A DNA stretch of 64,000 nt. It comes from Cyanophora paradoxa (taxonomy: Eukaryota; Glaucocystophyceae; Cyanophorales; Cyanophoraceae). Positions 11,643-22,700 of this stretch are shown here, in pieces (the stretch's first letter is position 1; each line of letters begins with the position of its first letter). Location: the NCBI GenBank assembly GCA_004431415.1, contig QPMI01000577.1:44985-108984 (forward strand), in the 5' to 3' direction. Both the position numbers and the translations under genes were made by a program. The notes under the pieces were generated by a model. It ran no database searches. It was not told the DNA's origin and saw only the letters and a list, made by a program, of their open reading frames with translations.

Positions 11643-12479
11643 GCGCCAGCGCTGGCCGTAGCCTGGAGCCGTATGCCATGATTTATCATAGTATTACGAC
11701 TATGAAGAGATGTATGAGGCCTCAAGGTTTAGGCTCCGGGTATTATGCATGTGCCATGGTCATGATTCATGTTGGTCATTTAATTGTAATTTCCGCCTCT
11801 TCGTCTTGTTGTTCCTCTTACCTGTCCGCTTCCTGTGATCTATCTCTCTTACTGCTGTCGTCCTTCGTCAGTTTCGTCTCCGCAAACTAGTGATGTGGTC
11901 GTCAGTTTCGTCTCTGCAAACTAGTGATATCATAGTATGGTCGCTCTGCAAACTAGTGACGTTGGTGTTAGCCCTAGCTCTTTTTTGTGTCTGTCATCCT
12001 CTAGATCTGCTCGGTTTCAATCTTTCTCGCGATCCGATGATCGCCTGACCGTCGGACTCTGTGTCTTTTGTTGTCGGTTTTGGCTCTTCGTCTTGCTTCT
12101 GTTGTCCCTGCGCCCCCTGGGCAGTTGTCCCAGTGCTGGTGTATATGGCTATATATGGCCTGGAGAAATCATTGAATCGAACATTTGCAAATGGAATTCG
12201 AAGCTTCGTGTTTACATGTACAGGAAGCTTAAGCTCAAGCTTTCATTTGGATCCGGAATCGAAGCGCGCGACATAATGTCATCAATTAGAATTTACAGGT
12301 CCTGTCGACTGTACATGTCGTGAGCCGCGAGCAGTTGGAACCGAACGCGTCCGACCGTCGGACGGTCCGCACTGCAGCTTCGTCCGCATATGTGCACGGT
12401 TATCGAAGCGTCTAACTCACGGAGCGCACCTGCAGCCCAGGGTTCCCGCGGGCCGTTAAGAATAGGTGGCAAAAATAAT
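11643..12479. other. Spacer, AT-richer, no gene seen
   Basis: Between the convergent F-box and cysteine-rich genes. It holds short direct repeats (11865-11960) and a cluster of linked six-base palindromes (GAATTC, AAGCTT, GGATCC, ACATGT) at about 12185-12290. No open frame shows family likeness or host-like codon use. Confidence 0.5.
11865..11960. repeat. Short tandem direct repeat (about 30 bp, 2.5 copies)
   Basis: GTCAGTTTCGTCTC followed by GCAAACTAGTGA occurs twice in full and once truncated. Confidence 0.8.
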
Positions 12480-15400
12480 TCAACGAATCAGAGGGACGCG
12501 CGCACGAGGTGGAGGTGCCCGAGCAGGCGCACTTCTCCGCGGGGCAGGCGCTGGCGTCCGGGCAGCGGAGGCACCGGCCCCCGCAGCACCTCCCGTTCTG
12601 GAAGTGGCCCAGGTAGTCCCACGCGGCTGCCCGCCCAAATCGAGAGAGAGACGGTTTGAATATTCGAATTCGAAGTTAAGAGGTGCGTGATTTGGAGCGG
12701 ACCGCAGCCGGAGCCGTCGGGGCAGGCGGTCGGGCACGCTTCGCAGCCGGAGGGGCAGTTCAGGCAGGTGAACGGCGACGAGGCGAACCTGCGGGCCACA
12801 AATTGAATTTAAAGGCCAGGTCTAGGCGAGCTCAAGGGGAAATTTTAACAGAGGGCGCGCGGGGGCAGCCCACACATTAAATTAACGCGGGGGCAGTACG
12901 GGCGAGAACCAGATCTAGAGCCGGGCTCGAGAGGAAATCAAACAGAAGGCGCGCCCCGGCGCCGGCGCCGGCGCGGATCGAAAGCGGACGCGGACCTGCA
13001 GGTGCCCGGGTTGCACTCGCAGGCCGCCCCCAGCGAGGGGCACGTCCCGCCAGCTGCGCCGTCATTTTTATAATTACACGACTCGGTGATCATGAGTCTG
13101 AGAGCCGACAGATCTAGAGAATATATATATTAAAGAACCGTACCGCATTCGGAGTCCTGGCAGCAGCCTTCCTCGCCGATGCACCCGCCGGCCCCGCCGT
13201 TCGCGCGCTGGCAGAACCGCAGCGGGGAGGTGCACGTCGGCGGTGGCGGCGGCGACGGAGTACTGGAGGGCGTCGGGGTGGCCGTAGGCGTCGTGGAGCA
13301 CTTGTTGTCGACGCACTCCTGATCATGAGACTCCGCTGCGCGCGCGTGCATGTAATTTAATTTCGAATTTCCGACTGAATTCGAATTCCCCGATCTCGTC
13401 GAGTCGATCGCGTGCGAACGAAATGTGGAAGAAACTCACAGCAATCCGCCTTGGTGCAACCTGTGAGTTCAATAAAGTAATCAACGATTGATCATGACGT
13501 CGACTGTACTTTGTTAAACTGCGAGCTCCAGCTGCAGCTTACACTGCACGCAGGGCCCGGTGAGGAAGCAGCGCCTCAGTCCGTCCGAGCACGGCGGGGG
13601 AGTGGGCGCCTCGCCTGCGCGCCTGCACTTCCCGTCCACGCACACATCGGTTCCGACTGCGAGTTCGAAACCGAAGTAAATAAAATTTTGAAGTGACATC
13701 GAAGTCGACATGTACATGCTCGGGTCCTGGATTAATATTGCTGCGCATGCACGTGAACATGCGCGCGCACCGCAATGCAAATCGTAACAGCCTGCCCGCG
13801 CATAATTATAAGACCGAAGAGCTAAAATGTCGACCGCTCGACGAAGACAACTACTTACACTCTGCACACTTGCCGTTGGGACAGAGGCGCTGGTTGCCGG
13901 GACACGTATCAACAGGAATGGCTGGTCTGCATTCTCCGTTCACACAACTCTCATTTTCAGCTGCACGCGGTTTCAATTATCCATTTCGAAGAAGTCTGAT
14001 TCGTGCGCGCTTTATATTTTAATTAGCGCCCAGCCCATCATGGACGCACAGCAATCTGTCCTCTCGCAGCCTGCAATATTATAATTAGTTGAGATCAAAG
14101 TTCATTCATAATCAGGAATTCAAAAGCTTGCGATCGGGCTGGAGCTCGAGAAATCGATCAAGCTACTCACATTGCTGACAGCGGCCGTTGGCCCCAGACC
14201 CAGGGCAGCGACGAGTGTTGTCGGGGCACGGTTGGCATACGAGTTTCGAGCAATCGCCGCCCGGGCCGTTGCATACACATTGCTGATTTTGTGCTGCTCG
14301 AGAAATTGATATTACTACAGATATCGATGCAAATTTGCATGCGAAGCTTAAGCCCCGATGATGCACGTACAGCAGTCAGTCTGCACGCAGCCTGCACTCG
14401 CAATTCGTGATCAGCCGCAGGTGCCGTCGCCGGAGTTTAATTTGGCAGGGTCGCGCGCACATTGCTGGCAGGTTTCGTCGCTGCAGAGCTTCTCGTCCGG
14501 GGGGCACTCGGGAGGAGGCTCGGGCCTCCCGCCGCCACCGCCGGGGGGGGAGTACCCGCGGGGCGGCCAAAAGAACCCGGGGGGCCACGGCCAGCCGTAG
14601 GGGGGCCACCAGCCCGGCGGCCAGTCTCCCAAGCGCGGCCGCGGGGGCCAAACGTAGCCGGGAGGCCAGTTGGAGGGGCGAGGCCAGCCGGCGGGCACCG
14701 CTGGGTACGCCGTGTCGCTGCGCATTCTCGTTGTCTCAACGGCCGATCGCAAGGCCCGCGGCGGCCCCGCGCATTTGGTGCTCGTCGCGCCCGATGTCGA
14801 CGCCACGCACGTTCCGCCCGCTGTCCATGGGCGAAATTGTGATCAGCCACGAGCCGGTTCACGCGGGAATCGATGCAAATGACCATATGGCCATGGGCCC
14901 GGGCGAAATTGTGATCAGCCAAGAGCCGGCGCCGGCCACGAGCCATGTATAGGCGCCGATTTCGAAATCCATGCCCGGCGGCCGCGCGATTATAAAACCG
15001 ATTATATAAGTTCGAAATTTATTTGAAGCTAGCGCTTGAGGGACTCACGGCAATCAGCATCCGAACAACCTGCATGCGTGGCAGCGCTCTCAATATTAAT
15101 CGCAGAACAACGCACGCGAAAATTCCACGAGACGCACAGACTTTGCATATGCCGTCGGGACAGCGGCGCTCGGTCGGAGGGCACACCGGCTTGCAAGAGT
15201 CGTCCACGCATTCATCCGATCCAGCTGCGCATGCGTATATATACGTACACGTATATATCCGCGCACGCGCAATCAAATTGAAATATCAATGAATTTCCAG
15301 GCCTAGGAGCACGGCGGAATTGAGGGGAACGTGATGCAATTAAATGCATGTGCGCATGCACATCGCGAAAACCAATCGGCAGGCGGCGCGCGCACCGCAT

Positions 15401-15519
15401 GTGGAGGTGGAGTTGCAGGATTCGCCGGAGCTCGAGGCGCCCGCGCAGGTGGAAATCAGCTGGAGGAATCCGAGGGCCAGGAGGAGCAGCTGCCATGTTC
15501 GTTTCGAGTCGCGTCCCAT
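12480..15519 (-). CDS. Secreted cysteine-rich repeat protein, multi-exon
   Basis: Start ATG ends at 15519. The first exon encodes a clear signal peptide (MGRDSKRTWQLLLLALGFLQ then LISTCAGASS) followed by SGESCNSTSTCGARAACR. Downstream small exons each hold a short cysteine module: DECVDDSCKPVCPPTERRCP (about 15215-15130), CPPDEKLCSDETCQQC (about 14510-14455), CVCNGPGGDCSKLVCQPCPD (about 14285-14210), QECVDNKCS and FCQRANGGAGGC (about 13330-13140), SPFTCLNCPSGCEACPTACP (about 12790-12710) and CCGGRCLRCPDASACPAEKC (about 12585-12520). Most exons end just inside a cysteine codon pair, so the repeats match exon units. Secretion through the ER is inferred from the signal peptide. The modules look like EGF/dickkopf-type disulphide knots but match none exactly. 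The exon chain is incomplete and the 3' end is uncertain. The introns are AT-richer and full of linked palindromes. Confidence 0.6.
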
Positions 15520-16040
15520 CGCGGACGGCTGCGATATCGACGCACTGCAATTGTTTATGAATTCGACTCGGCGAATTCGCGCGCTATCGATATCGCAATT
15601 TTTTCGGGCTCTCTAGATCTAACTAGGCGAGCCCGGACGCATGCGCAGTGGAACACGTACGTGCACGGACGCAATCGAAGCCGCTGATCGAGCGCACCGT
15701 CGAAGCGCAAAACTGGGGGAGATCTAGATGCCAGAGCTCGAGAAGAATCTCCTCATCGGTGTAACTCCTCGCGAGGAGCTCGAGCCTCATGATCAGGAGG
15801 GGAAAATTAGGTTGCAATTCGAATTCAATGATTGGAGATAACGGCGCCTTCTTCATTTTCGCGCCAAGGTTCCTTCTGAATTTTTCGCGCGGAGGATGGA
15901 GGGGCCGCCGGGCGCCGCGGAGGCAGCCTGACACGGGGGCCCGGGGCCAAAATCGAATCACACTGTTGGAATTACGATGAAACGCACAGGAATGGAACGC
16001 GAGTCTACACACGGCCTGCAGATCTAGAGGTCCTGGCGCG
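15520..16040. other. Spacer with one unassigned open stretch
   Basis: On the minus strand about 15790-15720 reads MRLELLARSYTDEEILLELW, a plausible helical peptide, but no neighbouring exon, splice pair or family could be tied to it. It may be an exon of a flanking gene or chance. Confidence 0.25.
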
Positions 16041-19000
16041 CCGCGGAGGACAAGGGCGGGGCACGCGCGTCGCGAGCTGTGGCCGGTCGCGCGAGCGCCG
16101 GCGGCCCCCCTCGCGCCGCGCCGCGCTGAGCCTTGGAGCGAGCGGGGCGGGGCCGCGGCTTTGCGCTGCGCTGCGCTGCGCTGCGCTGCGCGCCGAGCCG
16201 GCTAGATCGTCGTGGGGGCGCGCTAGGAGGGAGGGCGGGGTCCCGCGGATGCGCCGCGGGGTGGAGGCGGGGTGAGGGGAGGTCCTGTCTAGAGCTCGCG
16301 GCCGCGGGCGGGCGAGGCAGGGGGGCGGCGGGGCGAGCGGCTGGGGCGGGCGGGGCGGGGCGGGGCGGGCGGGGCGGGCGGGGCGGGGCGGGGCGGGGCG
16401 GCGGGGGGCCGCGCGCGACGGGCGCGCCGAGCGGTCAGAGGATCCTGCGCGGGGGTAAGCGGGTTCGAATCCGCACGGAATCAAGCAGTTCAATATCTGC
16501 GCTCGCCTGGGGTCGACGTGGTAGACCGCCCGCAGGATGAAACGGTGCTTGCCGCCGGGGGGTACGCCCCCCGCGTCCTCCGGGCCCGCCAGGCCGCGAA
16601 CGTAGTCGCCCTCCTTGAGCTTGTACGACTGACGAAGGGGGGTTATGTTTGCTCGGGCAACTGCGCAGTGTGGAGGGGGTGCGCTCACGTTGATGTTGTT
16701 GGGCATGATGATGATGGGGCCGGCGGGCGGGCCGTGCATGTACCCGTACGCCTGCGGCGGTACAAGAATCAAAAGGAGTACCAAGGCACGATAGGGAGGG
16801 GTATGGCGTCGGACCTGCAGGACAACGCGGCCAGCGCCGGAGGGCTCGTTCGGCGGCAGGTGCACCAGCCCGTGCACGAGCTGCCCGGGGAGGGGGGTAC
16901 ATGTAAGAACGGGGGTACGCATCGAGCTTGGGTGAGGGTACAGGGGCACCTTGGCCTCGACCTCGCCGCCTGCATCCCCAAGGCCCGCGAATGGGTCCGT
17001 CGCCTCGTGCGCGGGTACGCGTTTCACCGCCTTCTCCCGCGCCGTCTGAGGCTCAGGTAAGCTCTGAGGCGCTCGGGCGAGGGGCGGAGAGGGGCGGGGG
17101 CGCGCCTGCAAGTCGACGAGGTAGGGACCAGGCTCGGCGGAGGGCCCGCCCTCGCCGTCGCCCTCGTCGCCCGGGGCCGGGGCCGGCACGTCGGCCTCGC
17201 CCCCGGCCGCCTCGTCGCCGGCCTGGAGGCGGTAGCGCGCGGCGAGGGCGGGCGCGATGCGCGGGCCGCGGCCGTCGGCCCCCTCGAGGCGCAGCGTCGC
17301 GCCGGCCGCGCGGGCGGTGCCCGCGACGGGGCGCCCGGACACAGCGGGCGCCTCGGACGCCGCGGCGGCCCAGGGGAACGCGGGCGCCGCGGGCGGCACG
17401 GGGGCGTACGGCGCCGGCGCGAAGCCCGAGGCCGGGGCGGGCGCGGCGGGGGCGGCCGCGGTCGCGGGCGGGAGCACGAGAGGCACGGGGCGGGGACGGG
17501 CGCGGCGGCGGGGGCGGCGGCGGCGGCGGCGGCGGGCTGCTGCTGGGCAGCCATCGCGGCGGCTGCGGCGGTGTACGCGGCGAAGAGGTCAGCCTGCGTG
17601 GAGCCGCCTGCGGTCGGCGACTGAACGGCAGCGGCCGGTGCGGCTGCGGCGGGCGCGGCGGCCGGAGCGGGCGGCGGAGCGTAGGCCGGAGCGTGCGCGG
17701 CGGGAGGGGCGTAAGCGCTCGCGGCGTTCGCGCCCGACCCGAAGCCGCCGGCCGAAGCGTGGCCGTAGCCGTGCCCCGCGTGGCCGGCGTAGCTCTCGTA
17801 GCCCGAGCTCGGCGGCGCGTGCCCGGAGGCCGCGGCCGCCGCTGCCGCCGCGGCCGCCGCGACGGCCGCCGGGCCCCCGTGCATCCCGTTCACGTCGAGC
17901 ACCTGCGAACGAAGGCGCGACTCAGGACCGCAAATCAGATCACCTGAGCTTCGTTCGCACGCACCTCGACGAGGCGGGCCTTCTTGGCGCCGAGGTCCTG
18001 GAGGGAGACGCGCCCCGTGACGCGGTCGCCCTGCTGCAGGTTGTTCTTGCGGATCGTGTCGGGGTCCACGAAGATGTGCAGGCCCGCCGCGTTCTCCCGC
18101 AGGAACCCGAAGCGCTGCGGCGAGAAAGAAGGAAGGCGGGTGAGCACACACACGAACGCGACACGAACGCAACAAAGATATCAGAGAACACTTGAAGCTT
18201 TGAATCTAAAGCGCTCTGAAGCGATCTAAGCACTGATTCGGACTCTCGATACTCGGCAGAAGGCGAGGACAAGGGGGCGGGGCCGACCGAGGTAAAGATA
18301 TCAGAGAACACTTGAAGCTTTGTTGAGTCTAAAGCGGCCCGAAGCGATCTAAACTCGGCACGAGGGAACGGGGCGGACCTTCGCGTTGATGTCCATGACG
18401 CCGGAGTCGATGAACTGCGTCGGCTGGTCCGTCCCGCCCACAGCCGCCAGCGTCGCCGCCGCCGCCGCCGGCACGCGCTGCGCCGGCTGCCCGTTGATGC
18501 TGATCACCTCCACCAGGTCTAGAGAGGGGAGGCCAGGTCAGCGGCCGCCCCGCGAGCGAGCGAGCGAGGCGCAGAGGCGCGAGAGACTCACGGGGCCGCT
18601 GCTTGCTGGGGTCTCCGCTCCCCGAGGAGACCTCCTGCACCATTCCGAAGACGTAGTCCTGGTCCTGTACCCCCCTGGCGTCAGGGGGAGGGGAATGGCG
18701 AGGGGGTACGCGGTTTTTCACCTTCATCGCGTAGTCGCGGATCACGTTCGGGGCGACGAAGATGTCCTGGCCCTGTCCGTGTCGCAGAAGGAAGCCTGGG
18801 GCGCGGAGTCGATTCCGTGCGGGGCCCGTTCCGGCGGGGGCCGGGGCGGGGCGGACCGTATCCCTTGACGGGGAAGATCTGCAGGGGGCCGCCGCCGGGG
18901 TTCTTGGCGCCGGAGGGGGTACCGAAGTCGTGGAGGCTCGAGCTGGTGTCCTGGCGCTTGGTGTCCGCCGCGTACGCGGGGGGGCTCAGCGGCCGCTTGC

Positions 19001-19625
19001 CGAGCGAGCTCGTGTGGCTCGGGGCCGGCTGCGAGGAGTACGCCGCGTGCTGGTTCGCCGGGTTGGGGCTCAGGACGGCCAGGTTCCCCACGTGCAGCTG
19101 GGTCAGGTCCTTGTTGGGGACGAGCTCGGGGCGCAGGCTGATGCCGTTGATGCGGTACACGTCTTCCAGCTCCGGCTTGGGCCGCTGGCCCGGTCGCGAC
19201 ATGCGGTAGTGGTCCGAAGGCTCCCGCGCGACGCTGCGATCGCTCGCGTGAGCGGGCGGCACCGGCGCGGGCGGCGGGCGAGGCGCGGCGGACCCCTCGA
19301 CAAAGTCCCTGCGGCGCGCGCGAGTCAGATGGCCCCCGAAAGACCGCCAATGGCCCCGCGCACCCCGAGTTGAGGTTGAAGTGCCGGATGAGCCTGGGCG
19401 GGACGAAGACGTCGTTCTCCTTGTTCCGCGCATCGCGACGGAGGAAAGCCGCCTTCGTCACATCCACAACCTCGAGAACCTGCGATGACGGGGGCCAGGC
19501 CAGCCGGTCAGGTCGACGCAGCGCGGTCCGGAGACCTCGCGCACCCCTCCGACCATGCGTTCTTCGATCGACTGTCCATGGCCTCCGTGACCACCGCCGC
19601 CTCCGCCGAGCATCGAATGCTGCAT
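16040..19625 (-). CDS. Protein with tandem Rho-type cold-shock RNA-binding domains
   Basis: Start ATG ends at 19625 (MQHSMLGGGG, glycine and histidine rich). After one intron, exon 19480-19367 encodes VLEVVDVTKAAFLRRDARNK and DVFVPPRLIRHFNLNSG, continued by DFVEG, then VYRINGISLRPEL and DLTQLH. This copies the order of the bacterial Rho RNA-binding domain (hLEI..GFLR..., DIYVSP.QIRRFNLR.GD.V.G, a V..IN strand, LTPLH). A second copy (about 18800-18450) has GFLLRHGQGQDIFVAPNVIR, DYVFGMVQEV and LVEVISINGQPA. A third (about 18118-17885) has RFGFLRENAAGLHIFVDPDT, NNLQQGDRVTGRV and VLDVNGMHGG. Weaker copies follow at about 17300-17100 (YRLQAGDE, YLVDLQ) and 16860-16500 (YGYMHGPPAGPIIIMPNNIN, LKEGDYVRGLAG, RFILRAVYHVD). 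Between them is a long Ala/Pro/Gly linker. No Rho ATPase domain is present. RNA or single-stranded nucleic acid binding is inferred. The 3' end beyond about 16500 is low-complexity and uncertain. Confidence 0.65.
16320..16410. repeat. GGGGC-rich minisatellite
   Basis: Iterated GGGGC(GGG) units, in the 3' region of the Rho-type gene; a GCTGC pentamer run lies just upstream at 16160-16190. Confidence 0.85.
18174..18352. repeat. Direct repeat pair inside an intron (about 57 bp each)
   Basis: 18174-18229 and 18294-18352 both read AAAGATATCAGAGAACACTT onwards to GAAGCGATCTAA, with a few differences, 120 bp apart, in an intron of the Rho-type gene. Confidence 0.9.
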
Positions 19626-19778
19626 GAGGCGCGATGAGCGGACCCGGGCGCAGCAAGGTGGCAAGAAGGCCTCATACTCTAGCACGGGCAGGGCCAACTC
19701 ACCAGGAAGGCATCCGCGTGGCTCATTTTCGGGAGCAAGCGGACAGCCGGGTACACGTTACAATCGCGGGTACGAAAA

Positions 19779-22700
19779 ATGGACGAAGGCAGCGACCGCG
19801 CGCTGCCGGCGCCGAGCCCGACGGGCGAGGCGACTGCGGCATCGCAGCCGGAGCTCGAGGAGGTGCGACGCGCCGCCTCCGCCGCGCCGTCCGCTTCAGA
19901 CCGCTCCTCGCGCAGACCGAGGTGTTTGAGATCATCGACTACACGCTGGCGTCCCCGTGGGAGAAGCAAGCATCCATCGGACCCCGCCGCGGCGCCGCGC
20001 TCACGCGCAGCGCAGGTGCATCGCACAGATCGAGGAGCACCTCGCCAAGTGGGGCATCGGCAGCGACCCCGACAAGCAGGTCGACGTGCGTCGCCAGAGG
20101 CGGTCCGCGCGCTCGCCTCGCCGGCTGAGCGGCGGCGTGCAGGTCGCGCCCGCCAGGCCGGCCGGCACAGGCACTGCGGTCGAGGAGCTGACCTACGGGG
20201 ACAATCAGTTCTTCATAAAGTACTTCTACCACACGCCGGAAGAGGGCGAGGGTGCGCCGCTGCCCGCCCGCCCGGCCCGCCCGGCCTGCGGATGGACCGC
20301 CCGGCCCGCGAGCCGGTCGACCGACCGCCCGGCGGCCGCTCCGCTCCGCGCCGCGCACAGGCGAGGTCGGAGTCCTGCGGGAGATGGGATGCCGCGAGAT
20401 CGATTTCCAGGACATGCGGCACGAGCTCCAGCGGTGGCGCGCGGCAGCCCGCCCGCCCGCCTCCGCCGCCGCCGGGCTGCTTCCCGCCCCGATGACCGGC
20501 ACCTCAGGTTCGGGGTGCGCAACTTCCTCTTTGTCGTGCCCGCGGCGGCCGCGACTCTGGACGCGGGAGAGGCGGCCGGCATCCTCAGCGCCCTCTCAAT
20601 CGCCCTGCGGCACATGGGCTGGCGCGCGCGACCCGTATCCCTCCCTCCCGCGGCCCCCTTCGCTCGTCCGCTCGTTCGCCTGACCTTTGTTCGCTCGCTC
20701 GCAGCGCGCTGCCCGCGTTCGTGCCGCACGGGGAGGCCTGGCGCAAGCTCTACAGGGGGGTAGCGCACGTTTCGGGCGCGTCCTCTACCCTCCACATGGA
20801 CGTTGCGCTCACGGACCCCCCCTCCGGGGGGTACCGCATCCCCGACCTGGTCGCCGCGTTCCGTTCCAAGCTGGTGCGACGTACCCCCGGCTCTCCCCGC
20901 CCCTTCCTCTTACCTGACTCGTGTACCTCCACAGGAGAGCTGCTCGGGGCGGGCCTGGGCGCCGGCCGCCGGCGATTCGATCTCGGTTTCCGCCCTCTAC
21001 ACGTACGCCAAGGAGGGGGCCGACCGCAACGCCTGGCGCGCCCCGGACCTGAAGGTCCCCGCGTACCCCCGCGCGGCGTGCGTGTACCCCCTAAGACGGC
21101 CGCAGGCGGTGATCATGCGGCGAATGGAGGCGGCGCCGGTCGAGTGGGGTCCCGAGGACGATCCCGTCGCGGGTGCTGCGTACCCCCCCAGGGCTTCCCG
21201 CACCCCTCCCTTATCGCGTACCCCCGCCAGGGCTGGAGCTGGGCGCGTACTGGCCCCAGGTGGACGCCGACGTCCTGGCCGCCCTGGGGGATGGTTCCGG
21301 GGAGGGGTACGCCGCCCTCGTTCGCATCCCGCACGCGTACCCCCCGACGGATCGTTCCCCCCCCCAGGGAGACCGAGGCTTTTAACCCTGAGAACGCCCC
21401 CACCTGGCGCCTCCGCTGCTTCCCCGCCTCCTCGTGCGCCGTAGCCCCGCCGTGCCGTCGCGCGATTTGACGTACCCCGCCCGCAGCGTCTGGTGCCGCC
21501 TCGCGGACTCCCTCCGCGCCCTCTGCGCCGTCATGCTCGACTCCGGTACCCCCCGTCGCCTCCCGACCCCCGCCCCCCCCGTTCTTTGACCCTGTACCCC
21601 CAGCCAAGGTGGACGACCTGACGGATCTGCTTACCCCCGGGGCCGCCCCCTCCGAGTCCGTCTTCGCGTCTCTGGCCTCCTCCCTGTACCCCTCCGGCTC
21701 CGGTACCCCCGAGGACATCGTGCGGGGTCTCCTCTCGACCCTCGGGCACGACCGGCATGGCCACGGGCCCGTCACCTCCCCCGGGGCCGTCCGCGTACCC
21801 CAGCTCAAGGCGGCGGAACCCTCCTCGCTCCTCGTCCAGCTCGCCCTCCGCATGGCCGCACAGGGCTCCGCCCGGGGTACGCGCGCCTGCGGATCGCCTG
21901 CTCGAACCGTTTCGACCGGTATCCCCCCCCCCCCCAGGCGCCGTGTCCCTCTGGCTCGCCTTCGTTCGCGAAGTCCGGTCCCGGTGGCTCGCCCTCGAAG
22001 CCGCGGTAACCCCCCCCCACCCCCCCCCCTCCCACGTCTACCCCGCGGTCTTCCTCACGTTTGCCGCTCCTCTCAGCTGGCGGACGAGGAAGGGGCGGGC
22101 GTGCCGCCGGACGCGCTGCAGCGGGCGCGGGTGGGCGGGGTGGGCGAGGGCGCGCCCGACTTCAGGCACTGCCTCCTCCACCAGAAGCTCATGATGGTGC
22201 CCGCTCCCGCGCGCCCCTGCCCCGCCCCGCCCCGCCCCCCCTTGCCCGCCTCGGCATCGGCCTCGCGCGCCTCCTTGGACCGATCTATAACTCCCGATGG
22301 CTTCTGCTCCCCCTACCACCAGTCTCCGAGTCTGACTAGCGCCCCCTCTCCATTCACACTAGGCGGTTTGGTAGCGGGCCGCACGGCTCTCCTCTGCCGT
22401 TCTCACTCCCCGCTTGGCTGCTTGACGGCCATACTTAGCTGCACAAATCCGCTACTCTCGCTGCTTCCCACTTAGCTCCACTTTGCTCCTTCCTACTGCT
22501 CTGCTGCCGGCTGCTGCGGGGCCTGACCGGCGCCGCCCGCGCGCGCAGCTGAACTGCTGCATGGAGGCGCGCTGGGCGCACCACGCCCGCGACCACCCGG
22601 AGGAGGTGCCCACGCCCCCCACGCCCCCAGAGGCCGAGGCCGAGGCCGGACGAAGCTGACGTTTGCCTGGTCCTCGCAGGCGGGGAGCGAGGGGTGGGGC

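Noticed and set aside
16455-16475. GGGTTCGAATCC-like tRNA T-arm (also near 8357 and 8552 on the minus strand)
   Set aside because: The T-stem does not pair and no acceptor or anticodon arms fit; at 8357 and 8552 the sequence is simply an intron donor starting GTTCGAA.
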